Assembly: GCF_035917335.1 (NCBI RefSeq)
Contig: NZ_CP109067.1
Span: 4,215,001 to 4,279,000, forward strand
Source: Micromonospora sp. NBC_01813
Lineage (GTDB): Bacteria > Actinomycetota > Actinomycetes > Mycobacteriales > Micromonosporaceae
DNA: 64,000 nt
Direction: 5' to 3'
The notes beneath the pieces were generated by a model, which saw nothing but the letters and a program-made list of their open reading frames with translations, was not told where the DNA came from and made no database searches. Below, piece by piece: positions 35,044 through 43,583 of this stretch (positions within the stretch are counted from its first letter, which is position 1; each line of letters opens with the position of its first letter). Both the position numbers and the translations under genes were made by a program.

Positions 35044-36579
35044 TCAGCTGACGGCGAAGGTGGCCGAGGCCCGGCCGGCGGCGTCCGGTACGGCTTCCAG
35101 GTAGATCAGGCCGTCGCGGTGCCGGACGTACTGCCCGGGGAAGTTGACCGACTCCAGGGAGAGTTTGCCGGCGTCGGCCAGCCCGGCGCGGGCCATGAAG
35201 GTGGCGTCCTGCCGGAACAGCGTCGAGCCGTCGTTGGCCTCCACCCACAGCTGATGGTTGCGGTGCCGCAGGTAGTAGCCGGGGAAGTTGGTCGACTCCA
35301 ACGAGATGCCGGCCGAGTTCGACAGCCCGGTGACGACGCGGAACTGCGAGTCGGCCAGGTTCGTCACGTTCGGTTCGAGCCTGACCCGGTACTCCCAGTG
35401 CCGCAGGTAGCGGTCGGGCTGGTCGTGGGCGGCGAGCCGGATCGGGGTGGCACCGTCCGGCACCGGTACGCCGAAGTTGGGGGTGCCGTCGGCGTTCCAG
35501 TAGATCTTCTGCACCCGGGTACGCCGGTTCGGGTCGGACAGCGGGTCGTATCCGTTGCCGAGGTAGCGCTCGTAGTTGCGCGAGTGGTAGACGATCACGT
35601 CGCTGCCGTCCTCGGCGACGGTGAACGAGTTGTGCCCCGGCCCCCACTGGCCGGTGCGGCTGTTGCTGGCCAGCACCGGGTTCGGGCTCTTGGTCCAGGA
35701 TGCCGCGTTCAGCAGGTTGCTGCTGGTCGACGCGGTGAGCAGCCCGACGGCGTAGTTGGCGTCGGTGGCGCTGGCCGAGTAGGTCATGAAGATCCGGCCG
35801 TTACGGATGATCACCGCTGGGCCTTCGTTGACCCGGTAGCCACGGGTCTCCCAGGCGTGTGTCGGGGTGCTGATCATGACCGGGGTGCCGGTGTAGGTCC
35901 ACGGGTTGGTCATCCGGGCCAGGTAGATGTTGGAGTTGTTGCCGACGTACTCGGCCCAGGCCAGGTAGCGGACTCCGTTGTGGACGAAAGTGGTGGCGTC
36001 GAGCGAGAAGCCGGGGCGCGGTGGCTGGATCTGGCCGCGTTCGATCCACGGTCCGTCGAGCGGGTTGGCGGCGGAGGATTCCAACACGTACGGGCGGATG
36101 GCCCAGATGTCCTCGGCCCGGCCGGCGGCGAAGTGGATGTACCACTTGCCGTCGATGAAGTGGATCTCCGGCGCCCAGATGTGCGCGCCCATCTCGCCGG
36201 TCGAGTGCTTGCGCCAGATCACCCGCTCGGCGGCGGTGGACAGACCTTGCAGGGTGGTGGCCCGGCGCAGCACGATCCGGTCGTACTCGGGGACGGTGGC
36301 GATGAAGTAGTAGTAGCCGTCGGTGTGCCGGTAGACGTGCGGGTCGGCGCGCTGCTCGGCGATCGGGTTGGTGAACTGCGCCGTGGCGGAGATGTTCGAC
36401 GCCGTCACGGTGTCCGCTGACGCGGCGGGGTCCGCTGACGCCGCGGGTTGTGCTGACGCCGTGGGTTGTGCTGACGCCGTGGGCTGCGCGCTGGCCGGGG
36501 TAGTCACGATGGTCGTCGCCACGGTGGCCAGGATGACGGCTGTCGCCAGCCGCCTCGTCACCGGTCTCGTTCGGTGCAT
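35044..36579 (-). CDS. Secreted GH43 glycosidase with C-terminal AbfB (CBM42) domain
   Basis: The 511-residue protein has a signal peptide (about 1-31, cleavage near PASAQP), a short Ser-Ala-Gln/Asp-Pro repeat linker, a five-bladed GH43 catalytic domain with the base Asp in QRADPHVYRH and HIWAPEIHFIDGKW, and an arabinose-binding AbfB domain (about 360-511: RYLRHWEYRV, FPGYYLRHRNHQLWV, FPGQYVRHRDGLIYLE). It probably releases arabinofuranose from plant arabinoxylan or arabinan. ATG 36579 has a GAAAGG site; the 33 residues upstream are not a signal sequence. A palindromic operator lies upstream. Confidence 0.87.
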   Translation of the reverse strand: MHRTRPVTRRLATAVILATVATTIVTTPASAQPTASAQPTASAQPAASADPAASADTVTASNISATAQFTNPIAEQRADPHVYRHTDGYYYFIATVPEYDRIVLRRATTLQGLSTAAERVIWRKHSTGEMGAHIWAPEIHFIDGKWYIHFAAGRAEDIWAIRPYVLESSAANPLDGPWIERGQIQPPRPGFSLDATTFVHNGVRYLAWAEYVGNNSNIYLARMTNPWTYTGTPVMISTPTHAWETRGYRVNEGPAVIIRNGRIFMTYSASATDANYAVGLLTASTSSNLLNAASWTKSPNPVLASNSRTGQWGPGHNSFTVAEDGSDVIVYHSRNYERYLGNGYDPLSDPNRRTRVQKIYWNADGTPNFGVPVPDGATPIRLAAHDQPDRYLRHWEYRVRLEPNVTNLADSQFRVVTGLSNSAGISLESTNFPGYYLRHRNHQLWVEANDGSTLFRQDATFMARAGLADAGKLSLESVNFPGQYVRHRDGLIYLEAVPDAAGRASATFAVS

Positions 36580-36649
36580 CGACGCTGCCTTTCGATGGAC
36601 GGGCAGGGCTGTGCCGGTCAGACGCGACGCGGCCCCGGTTTCCACCGCA

Positions 36650-36665
36650 ATGTTTGCGTTAACAT
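36650..36665. promoter_or_regulatory. Possible LacI-type operator upstream of GH43 gene
   Basis: ATGTTTGCGTTAACAT is an imperfect palindrome resembling sites bound by LacI-family regulators of arabinose or xylan genes. It lies about 70 bp upstream of the start of the GH43 gene, but no cognate regulator gene is present nearby. Confidence 0.5.
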
Positions 36666-36719
36666 CGACCAGGGTCAAGGGTTGTCCGACATCTTTTCGA
36701 CACCTGCACGAAACGAGGC

Positions 36720-36752
36720 GGGCCGGCCGGGGCGTTACGCCCCGGCCGGCCC
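36720..36752. terminator. Hairpin terminator after the 74-residue protein gene
   Basis: GGGCCGGCCGGGGCG (36720-36734) and its perfect complement (36738-36752) form a 15-bp stem with a 3-nt loop just downstream of the minus-strand small gene. Confidence 0.75.
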
Positions 36753-36768
36753 GCCGCCCGCCGTCGAA

Positions 36769-36993
36769 CTACTTGGTGCCGGCGGTCAGGCTCACCAACG
36801 CCTGCGCGGTCCGGAAGTACGGGTTGCGGCCGAGGTCGCCGACGGTGACCACGCCGAACGCGTCCTTGAGCAGCTTGGCATCGCTGTCGCTGACGCCCTT
36901 CAGGGCGGCGACCGGAGCGTCGACGATCTCGGCCAGGGACTTGTCCTGGTAGGCCTTGTCGACCAGGGTCGTGAGGTCAGCGGTGACCGGCAT
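36769..36993 (-). CDS. Small conserved protein with helix-hairpin-helix-like segment
   Basis: The 74-residue protein contains PVAALKGVSDSDAKLLKDAF followed by VVTVGDLGRN, a pattern like that of the HhH/DUF4332-type domains (Gly-Val-Ser, Asp-Leu-Gly). ATG 36993 has an AGGAG site. It follows the spo0M gene by 69 bp on the same strand, so it may be part of its operon. Function unknown. Confidence 0.65.
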   Translation of the reverse strand: MPVTADLTTLVDKAYQDKSLAEIVDAPVAALKGVSDSDAKLLKDAFGVVTVGDLGRNPYFRTAQALVSLTAGTK

Positions 36994-37062
36994 CGGGTGT
37001 CTTCTCCTTCTGTTCGGGGTGGTGGCACGGCCCGGGTCGGACCGGCCAGGTCGTGGGGGAGG

Positions 37063-38118
37063 CTACTCCTCGTCGAACTCTTCCTCGTCGCCCTCGGCCA
37101 CCGCACTGTCGTCGTCGCCGAAGGCATGTCCGACGAGCATCCCGGCACCGAGGCCGAGCGCCGCGCCGCCGACCGCACCGGCGACCATCCCGCCCATCCC
37201 GGATCCCCGGCTCTCGTGCTCCTGGTGGTAGCCGTGCCCCGGAGCGCCGTACTGGCCGGGCGGGCCGTACTGGCCGGGAACGCCGTAGCCGGCCGGGGCG
37301 CCGTAGCCGGGGGGCGGGTAGCCACCGCCGCCGCCGAGCAGGGCTTGGCGCTGGTCGAGCGCCTGCCGGATCCAGCCGTCGACGTGGCTCGTCCAGTCCA
37401 GGCTCTCGGCGGAGCCGTGCTCGACCCGGTAGTGACCGTAGGAGTCATGGCCGGGCGCGAACATCCCCGCCTGCCGGTCGAATTCCAGGACCACGGTCAT
37501 GCCGTACGGGTCGGCGAGGAAGGTCAACTCGACCTGGCGCACGCCCGGGTATTGCGGCGGTGCCGCGAACTCGATCTCCTGGTAGAACGGCAGCGTCTGG
37601 GGCAGCCCGGCCAGCTGACCGTACTCCAGGTCGGCGCCGATGAGCTGGAAGCCGAGCGTGCCGAACGCCGCCAGGATCCGCTCCTGCACCGGCAGCGGAT
37701 GGACCGCCACCAGGTCGAGGTCGCCCGGGTCGGCCGACCCACGCGCGGAGACCGCGGTACGCAGGCCCATGGTCATGCCGGGCAGCGGCTGACCGTAGAC
37801 GTGGGTCACCGGGGTCTCCCAGGGCAGCGCGACCTGGAACGGCAGTGCGAGTTGCTGGCCGGCCGGCAACTGCAGGGCCCCGGAGACGTACACCTGCTGG
37901 AACTCGACCCCGGCGGAGTGTTCACCTTCGCCGCCCTCGACCTCGATGGTGGCGACGAGCCCGACCACGACCTGGTCGATCTCGGTGTCGAAGTTTCCGC
38001 CGGTGAGGTTGACCTGACCGGCCAGGGTCAGGCCGGGCCGGGTGTTCGGGTTGGACAGTACGGCGTCGACGCTGGGCCCGCCGACTCCGAAGGCACCGAG
38101 CATCCGTTTGAAGACCAC
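37063..38118 (-). CDS. Spo0M/SpoOM-family protein
   Basis: The 351-residue protein has an arrestin-like Spo0M domain (about 1-240: GPSVDAVLSNPNTRPGLTLA and GGNFDTEIDQVVVGL), then a Gly-Pro-Tyr-rich low-complexity region (about 260-310, repeated QYGPPG/GYGAPA) and a C-terminus with a glycine-rich hydrophobic segment (GMGGMVAGAVGGAALGLGAG) and an acidic tail. Spo0M influences sporulation and cell-division-linked processes in Bacillus; in actinobacteria the role is unclear. GTG 38118 has an AGGGGAG site 9 nt upstream; a longer frame to 38193 is unsupported. Confidence 0.82.
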   Translation of the reverse strand: MVFKRMLGAFGVGGPSVDAVLSNPNTRPGLTLAGQVNLTGGNFDTEIDQVVVGLVATIEVEGGEGEHSAGVEFQQVYVSGALQLPAGQQLALPFQVALPWETPVTHVYGQPLPGMTMGLRTAVSARGSADPGDLDLVAVHPLPVQERILAAFGTLGFQLIGADLEYGQLAGLPQTLPFYQEIEFAAPPQYPGVRQVELTFLADPYGMTVVLEFDRQAGMFAPGHDSYGHYRVEHGSAESLDWTSHVDGWIRQALDQRQALLGGGGGYPPPGYGAPAGYGVPGQYGPPGQYGAPGHGYHQEHESRGSGMGGMVAGAVGGAALGLGAGMLVGHAFGDDDSAVAEGDEEEFDEE

Positions 38119-38347
38119 CTGGCTTCTCCCCTGCGATCGCAGCTGCGAGTACTCCGGCGACCACCCGAAGGTGTTGTGGGACAACACGATCACGGATCGT
38201 CTATATAGGAATTAGGATGCTCGTCATGTTAGTGACGCTTTCTGGGAGGACCCTGAAGACCAGATCTCAACTACGCAAAGTTATATGGTGAGTACTCTTC
38301 GACATCTCTCTCAGTCAACTCGCAGGTTGACCGGCCCCCGACTTGTC

Positions 38348-38353
38348 TATGCT
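38348..38353 (+). promoter_or_regulatory. -10 box for the leaderless upstream ORF
   Basis: TATGCT ends exactly 6 nt before ATG 38360, and TTGACC lies about 15 nt upstream of it. This spacing predicts transcription starting at or next to the ATG. Confidence 0.6.
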
Positions 38354-38359
38354 GTCGGC

Positions 38360-38428
38360 ATGTCAACTGACAGCGACCCCCATAGTCCCGGCCGCCCCGT
38401 TGCCCCTGCGGGAGTGGCGAGGCGGTAA
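38360..38428 (+). CDS. Leaderless proline-periodic upstream ORF, 22 residues
   Basis: The ORF begins leaderless at ATG 38360 and ends with a TAA that overlaps the ATG of the CNNM gene (TAATG). The peptide has Asp at 4 and 6 and Pro at 7, 10, 13 and 16, so a proline at every third position, and ends Arg-Arg. Acidic-plus-proline leader peptides such as MgtL of enterobacteria stall ribosomes at low magnesium. Here the following gene is of the Mg/Co-efflux or uptake type, so regulation by translation of this ORF is a plausible hypothesis. It is inference, not shown. Confidence 0.5.
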   Translation: MSTDSDPHSPGRPVAPAGVARR

Positions 38429-39807
38429 TGGAATGGATACTGCTGGGCGTAGCGGTGTTGCTGATCGCCGCCAACGCCCTCTTCGTGGCCGCTGAGTTCG
38501 CTTTCGTCACGGTCGACCGCGCGACCGTGGAACGGCAGGCAGCCGCTGGCGACCGACGGTCGGCGAGCCTGCTCCGCGCACTACGTACGCTGTCGACCCA
38601 GTTGTCCGGTGCCCAACTGGGCATCACCGTGACCAGCCTGGTGGTCGGCTTTCTGGCCGAGCCGTCGCTGGCCACCCTGCTACGCGGCCCGCTCGGGCTC
38701 GCCGGACTCCCCGACGGAGCGGTCACCGCGGTCTCGCTGACCCTGGCGCTCGTGCTCGCCACCGTCTTCCAGATGATCTTCGGCGAGCTCGTGCCGAAGA
38801 ACTGGGCGATCGCCGAACCGCTGCGGGTCGGCCGGGTCGTCGCTGGCGCGCAACGTGGCTTCACCACCGTGGCCGGCCCGCTGATCCGGTTCCTCAACGG
38901 CACCGCGAACCGGATCCTGCGCGGATTCGGCATCGAACCGACCGAAGAGCTCGCCTCCGCCCGATCCCCGCAGGAGCTGGCCTCGCTGGTCAGCCGATCC
39001 GGCGTGGAAGGCACCCTGGACGCCGAGACCGCCGAACTGGTCTCCCGGTCGATCGACTTCGGCGAGCGGACCGCCGCCGACGTGATGACCCCCAGACCAC
39101 GGGTACGCTTCGTCGCCGCCGACTCATCCGTCGCCCAGGTACTGCACCTGGCGGCGACCACCGGCCACGCCCGTTTCCCGGTCATGGGGTCCGGAGTCGA
39201 CGAGGTCCTCGGGGTGGTCCACTTCAAGCACGCGCTCGCCGTCCCACCCGACCAGCGGGACACCCAGCCCGTGGAATCCGTGATGGTGGAGCTGCCCGAG
39301 GTGCCGGAGACCGCCGAGCTGGATCCGCTGCTCGCCACGCTGCGCAGCCGCGGCCTGCAGATGGCGGTGGTGATCGACGAGTACGGCGGCACCGCCGGCA
39401 TCGTCACCCTGGAGGATCTGGTCGAGGAGATCGTCGGCGAGATCGCCGACGAGCAGGACCGGCCCACCGGCCGGCACCAGCAGGCCGCCGACGGCTCCTG
39501 GCAGCTCTCCGGCCTGCTGCGGCCGGACGAGGCCGCCCGGCTGACCGGCCTGGACCTGCCGGAGGGGCGGACCTCCGACACGCTCGGCGGCGTGATCATC
39601 GAAGAGCTCGGCCGGCTACCGAGGGTCGGTGACATCGTGACCGTCACCGCCGACGACCGGGAACACCCGGACACGGACGGGCTACCGACCCACGTACCGG
39701 TGGAACTGACCGTGACCCGGATCGACGGCCGCCGGGTCGACCGGCTGCTGCTACGCCGCGCCGACGCCGCTGTCGCTGCCGCCCGTTCCCATGGAGCATC
39801 CTCGTGA
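38428..39807 (+). CDS. CNNM/CorC-type transporter with DUF21, CBS pair and CorC_HlyC domain
   Basis: The 459-residue protein has an N-terminal DUF21/CNNM membrane domain (about 1-180, four helices), a CBS pair (about 205-335) and a C-terminal CorC_HlyC domain (about 345-430). Bacterial relatives, often called hemolysin-family proteins or MpfA/CorB, export or regulate Mg2+ and Co2+. The ATG overlaps the stop of the 22-codon upstream ORF. A second, shorter paralogue follows with a 4-nt overlap. Confidence 0.87.
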   Translation: MEWILLGVAVLLIAANALFVAAEFAFVTVDRATVERQAAAGDRRSASLLRALRTLSTQLSGAQLGITVTSLVVGFLAEPSLATLLRGPLGLAGLPDGAVTAVSLTLALVLATVFQMIFGELVPKNWAIAEPLRVGRVVAGAQRGFTTVAGPLIRFLNGTANRILRGFGIEPTEELASARSPQELASLVSRSGVEGTLDAETAELVSRSIDFGERTAADVMTPRPRVRFVAADSSVAQVLHLAATTGHARFPVMGSGVDEVLGVVHFKHALAVPPDQRDTQPVESVMVELPEVPETAELDPLLATLRSRGLQMAVVIDEYGGTAGIVTLEDLVEEIVGEIADEQDRPTGRHQQAADGSWQLSGLLRPDEAARLTGLDLPEGRTSDTLGGVIIEELGRLPRVGDIVTVTADDREHPDTDGLPTHVPVELTVTRIDGRRVDRLLLRRADAAVAAARSHGASS

Positions 39808-40847
39808 GCGACGGAGTCGCCATCCTGGTCGGCGTGCTGCTGCTCGCCGGCAACGCATTCTTCGTCGGTGCCGAGTTCGCGTTGATCTCGGCCCGACGCA
39901 CCCAGATCGAGCCACGGGCCGCCGCCGGTTCCTGGCTGGCCCGGATCACCCTGCGGGCCATGGAGCGCGTATCGCTGATGATGGCCGGCGCCCAGCTCGG
40001 CATCACGGTCTGCTCGCTTGGCCTGGGTGCTATCGGTGAGCCTGCGGTGGCACACCTGATCGAGCCCGGCTTCGCCACGCTCGGGGTGCCGGAAGCGCTG
40101 GTGCATCCGATCGCGTTCACCATCGCCTTGGCCGTCGTGGTCTTCCTGCACATGGTGATCGGCGAGATGGTGCCGAAGAACATCGCCCTGGCCGGGCCGG
40201 AACGCTCCGCACTCGCCCTGGGGCCCCCGTTGTACGGCATCGTCATCGTGCTGCGGCCGCTGATCTGGCTACTCAACCAGCTGGCGAACATCGTGCTACG
40301 GCTGCTGCGGGTGCAGCCCAAGGACGAGGTGACCTCGGCGTTCACCCGGGAGGAGGTCTCCGGGTTCATCGCCCAGTCCCGCCGCGAGGGCCTGATCGAC
40401 GAGCACGAGCACCGGCTGCTGACCGGCGCACTGGCGTTCAGCGACCATCCCACCGCCCAGGTGGCCATCCCGCTGGAGTCGCTGGTCACCGTGCCCGCCA
40501 CGGCCACCCCCGTCGAGTTGGAGCAGCGCTGTGCCGACACCGGCTACTCGCGGTTCCCGGTCCTCGGCACCGACTCCGAGGTTGCCGGCTACGTGCACGT
40601 CAAGGATGTGCTCGGCCTGCCGGAGCAGGAACGGGACCGGCCGGTGGATGCCCACCTGATCCGGCCGCTGGCTACCGTGCCGGCCGGCCAGCTGCTGCGG
40701 GACACCCTCACCACGATGCAGCAGCAGGGCGCCCACCTGGCCCGGGTCATCGACACCGACGGTCGGTTGACCGGGCTGGCCGCCCTGGAGGACGTGATCG
40801 AGGAGCTGGTCGGCGAGGTCCGCGACGCCACCCAGTCCGCTGTGTGA
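39804..40847 (+). CDS. Second CNNM-type transporter, lacking the CorC_HlyC domain
   Basis: The 347-residue protein has the DUF21 membrane domain (about 1-195) and CBS pair (about 210-340) but stops before a CorC_HlyC domain. The start GTG overlaps the previous stop (GTGA). Tandem CNNM genes of this long-short type are common in actinobacteria (as in Rv1842c-Rv1841c) and may form a heteromer. Confidence 0.87.
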   Translation: MSDGVAILVGVLLLAGNAFFVGAEFALISARRTQIEPRAAAGSWLARITLRAMERVSLMMAGAQLGITVCSLGLGAIGEPAVAHLIEPGFATLGVPEALVHPIAFTIALAVVVFLHMVIGEMVPKNIALAGPERSALALGPPLYGIVIVLRPLIWLLNQLANIVLRLLRVQPKDEVTSAFTREEVSGFIAQSRREGLIDEHEHRLLTGALAFSDHPTAQVAIPLESLVTVPATATPVELEQRCADTGYSRFPVLGTDSEVAGYVHVKDVLGLPEQERDRPVDAHLIRPLATVPAGQLLRDTLTTMQQQGAHLARVIDTDGRLTGLAALEDVIEELVGEVRDATQSAV

Positions 40848-41237
40848 GCAGCACGACACAGCCGCTGTGCGAGCAGTACAGCCAATCCGCCGCGACTTCG
40901 CGGCCGGCGTCAAGCGGCGTCGGCTAGGCTTACGTCGAGCCCCGGATGGGCCGAGACGATGGAGGCAACAGCTTTCCGCCACGGCGGAGGCCGTCAGCTG
41001 TGCAGGTCCCTGCCGGGCTTCCTGTCGTTCGTCTCGCCGGTCCTTCCGTGCGTGGTGGATCTGCAGCCTCTCCACATTCCATGTTGGAGGAGGCCGGATG
41101 AGTCACCAGTTGGGCCGGCGCCTGCCAGGCTTGGCTGGCCGACTCTGGTTTCCTGCCGGCCGCCTGAGCGTTCCCAGCAGGGTGCCCATCTGGCCCGGAC
41201 TCGCCGCTTGCGGCCCGCCGGAGGTAAAACTCTGTTT
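40848..41237 (+). other. Gene-less gap after the CNNM pair
   Basis: I see no gene in this stretch. A frame open from 40867 to 41322 has no family features and runs through a long palindrome. A TAGGCT box at 40923-40928 could start a small RNA or a short leader, and TCCACATTCCATGTTGGA near 41075-41092 is a weak hairpin. No riboswitch class was recognised. Confidence 0.4.
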
Positions 41238-41285
41238 CATCGTGATCCCCTACGGGGATCAAAATCCCCGTAGGGGATCACGATG
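41238..41285. repeat. Perfect 22-bp inverted repeat with 4-nt loop
   Basis: The left arm (41238-41259, CATCGTGATCCCCTAC and GGGGAT) is fully complementary to 41264-41285, with loop CAAA. Each arm contains GATCCCC and GGGGATC, so the unit is also nested palindromically. It stands in a gene-less region between the CNNM genes and the convergent EI24 gene. A terminator or REP-like element are the two main options. Confidence 0.8.
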
Positions 41286-41351
41286 GAAGAGCATCCCTAT
41301 CCCTGAGGCGACGTTCGGGTAGACGACGGGAGCCTGACTTCGATACCCGCC

Positions 41352-42146
41352 CTAGCTAGGCGCGGGGTCGGGCCCGGCGCCGTTGGTCGGTTGGCCGAGG
41401 GACTGCCGGGCCAGCAGGGTCGCGCCGGCCACCGCCGCCGGCATGATCAGTACCGCGCCGAACGGGATCAGGCAGCAGCAGAAGACGGCAACACCGAAGC
41501 CGAGCGCCTTCGGCCGGTTGGCGCGTAGCGCGACCCGGCGGTCGGGCAGCCGTAGTCCGCGACGGTAGAAGGCGGAGCCGACGAGTTCCAGGGCGAGCCG
41601 CCAGCCGCCGAACACGGCGGCCAGCACCGGCACGACGGTCTGCCCGACGATCGGGATGAACCCGAGGATGAACAGCGGGACGCCGATGGCGATGCCGAAC
41701 GCGATCAGCCGGGACGAGTCGAGCAGGCTGTGCCACAGCGACCGCCACCACGGCACGTCGACCGCGCCCGGTACGCCACCGTGACGTTCCTCGACCCACT
41801 CGGAGATCTTTTCGTAGAACGGGTCCCCGATGAACAGGGTGACGGCGGTGAAGGTGAGCACGCCGAGCAGGCCACCGAACGCCAGCAGGCCGACGGCGGT
41901 GGTGCCGCGTACCGCGTCCTGCAGGCCTGGTGACCAGCTGTCGGCGAACGGGGTGAGCCAGTCGGCGACGTCGACCACGACGTTGACCCAGGCGACGAAG
42001 CCGCCGACGAACAGGGCCCCGGAGATCACCGCCGGGATCAGGCCGAGGAGCACCATCTTCGGGTTACGGGCGTACGCGGCGAAACCGCGCAGCAAGAGCC
42101 GCACCCCGTCGACGAACGAGCGAATCACGCCGCCTTGTCCTGCCAC
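41352..42146 (-). CDS. EI24/CysZ-like integral membrane protein
   Basis: The 264-residue protein has about five hydrophobic segments and EI24-type features (VRLLLRGFAAYARNPKMVLL, PFYEKISEWVEERHGG, FIPIVGQTVVPVLAAVFGGW). In E. coli CysZ is a sulfate channel; actinobacterial members have no defined role. GTG 42146 lies 8 nt after a TAGGCT box; GTG 42128 is an alternative with a weak ribosome binding site. Confidence 0.75.
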   Translation of the reverse strand: MAGQGGVIRSFVDGVRLLLRGFAAYARNPKMVLLGLIPAVISGALFVGGFVAWVNVVVDVADWLTPFADSWSPGLQDAVRGTTAVGLLAFGGLLGVLTFTAVTLFIGDPFYEKISEWVEERHGGVPGAVDVPWWRSLWHSLLDSSRLIAFGIAIGVPLFILGFIPIVGQTVVPVLAAVFGGWRLALELVGSAFYRRGLRLPDRRVALRANRPKALGFGVAVFCCCLIPFGAVLIMPAAVAGATLLARQSLGQPTNGAGPDPAPS

Positions 42147-42185
42147 GAAGCGGAAGCCTAGTACGTGACCACCAGGCCGGCCTGA

Positions 42186-42201
42186 TTCGACAGGCGTCGA
42201 A
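42186..42201. promoter_or_regulatory. Inverted repeat upstream of the flavoprotein, possible ArsR-type operator
   Basis: TTCGAC-AGGC-GTCGAA is a perfect inverted repeat, and related half-sites TCGTCGAATC and GGTTCGACAATC follow at 42210-42250. ArsR-family operators often contain such ATnGAC/TTCGA halves. No arsR gene is visible within the window next to it. Confidence 0.5.
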
Positions 42202-42281
42202 CTTGACTGTCGTCGAATCAACGGGCATCGTGGTACTGGTTCGACAATCATCAAGACAACGAACGCCATCACGGAGGGTCC

Positions 42282-43583
42282 ATGATCAACGAGGAACTGC
42301 CGGTCGTCGTCATCGGCGCCGGCCCGGTCGGCCTGGCCGCCGCCGCACACCTACACGAGCGCAAACTGCCGTACCTGGTGCTCGAAGCCGGAGCCCGCGC
42401 GGGTGCGGCAGTCAGCCAGTGGGGCCACATCCGGCTCTTCTCCCCCTGGCGTTACAACATCGACACCGCCGCCCGCCGGCTGCTCGACGCCGCCGGCTGG
42501 GCCGCCCCGGACCCCGAGCGCCTGCCGACCGGCGCCGAGCTCGTCGGCGAATACCTCGAGCCACTGGCGAAGCTGCCCGACCTGGCCGACCGGATCCGCT
42601 ACGGCGCGCGAGTCGTCGCCCTCGGCCGCGCCGGCATCGACCGGGTCCGCACCGCCGGCCGGGAGCAGGCTCCGTTCGTGGTCCGGCTCGCCGACGGTAC
42701 GGAGATCAGTGCCAGCGCCGTCCTCGACTCCTCCGGCACCTGGGACACCCCGAACGTCCTCGGCGCCAACGGGCTGCCCGCCCACGGCGAGTCGCAGGCC
42801 GCCCACCTGACCAGTGCCGCCCTGCCGGACGTGCTCGGTGCCGACCGGGCCGACCACGCCGGTCGGCACACCGTCGTCGTCGGCGCCGGCCACTCCGCCG
42901 CCAACACCCTGCTGGCCCTCGCCGAGCTCGCCGAGCAGGAGCCGGGCACCAGGATCACCTGGGTCACCCGGGGCAGCACCATCGACCGCGCGGTCGGCGG
43001 CGGGGACGCCGACGCGCTGCCCGGTCGCGGCGAGCTCGGCACCGGACTGCGGCTGCTGGTCGACTCCGGCCGCGTCGAGCTGGTCACCGGGTTCGGCCTA
43101 CACGCCGTCCGGACCGGCGATGACGCCGGCGTCGAACTGGTCGCCACCGACGGCCGTACGCTGGCCGCCGACCGGATCGTGTCAGCCACCGGTTTCCGGC
43201 CCGACCACCGGATCGCCGACGAACTACGACTGGACCTGGACCCGGCGCTGGGCTGCACCCGGGTGCTGGCCCCGCTGATCGACCCGAACGAGCACTCCTG
43301 CGGCACCGTACGGCCGCACGGCGTGGACGAGCTGACCCAGCCGGAGCCCGGCTACTACCCGGTCGGGATGAAGAGCTACGGCCGGGCGCCGACGTTCCTG
43401 CTGGCCACCGGCTACGAGCAGGTCCGCTCGATCGCAGCGGCGCTGGCCGGCGACTGGACCGCCGCCCGGGACGTGCAACTCGACCTGCCGGAGACCGGCG
43501 TCTGCTCGGTGACGCTCACCAACGACCGGGTCGACGACGACTCGCAGTCCGCTGCAGCCCAGTCCGGCGGCTGCTGCGGTTGA
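42282..43583 (+). CDS. FAD/NAD(P)-binding flavoprotein monooxygenase-like, ArsO-type with Cys-Cys tail
   Basis: The 433-residue protein has a Rossmann FAD motif GAGPVGLAAAAHL at the N-terminus and a second dinucleotide motif VVVGAGHSAANTLLA about residue 200, as in flavin monooxygenases. It ends in SGGCCG, a vicinal-Cys tail as found on metalloid-binding proteins. Similar proteins in ars gene sets of actinobacteria are annotated ArsO. ATG 42282 has a GGAGGG site. The function here is inferred from the tail and the coupled MFS transporter. Confidence 0.7.
   Translation: MINEELPVVVIGAGPVGLAAAAHLHERKLPYLVLEAGARAGAAVSQWGHIRLFSPWRYNIDTAARRLLDAAGWAAPDPERLPTGAELVGEYLEPLAKLPDLADRIRYGARVVALGRAGIDRVRTAGREQAPFVVRLADGTEISASAVLDSSGTWDTPNVLGANGLPAHGESQAAHLTSAALPDVLGADRADHAGRHTVVVGAGHSAANTLLALAELAEQEPGTRITWVTRGSTIDRAVGGGDADALPGRGELGTGLRLLVDSGRVELVTGFGLHAVRTGDDAGVELVATDGRTLAADRIVSATGFRPDHRIADELRLDLDPALGCTRVLAPLIDPNEHSCGTVRPHGVDELTQPEPGYYPVGMKSYGRAPTFLLATGYEQVRSIAAALAGDWTAARDVQLDLPETGVCSVTLTNDRVDDDSQSAAAQSGGCCG

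Noticed and set aside
38271-40151. 626-codon minus-strand frame
   Set aside because: Ser/Arg-rich shadow opposite the two CNNM genes; no domain or ribosome binding site.
40848-41237. Possible riboswitch such as an M-box or ydaO element
   Set aside because: It lies downstream of the CNNM genes rather than before a transporter, and no conserved core of a known class could be found by eye.
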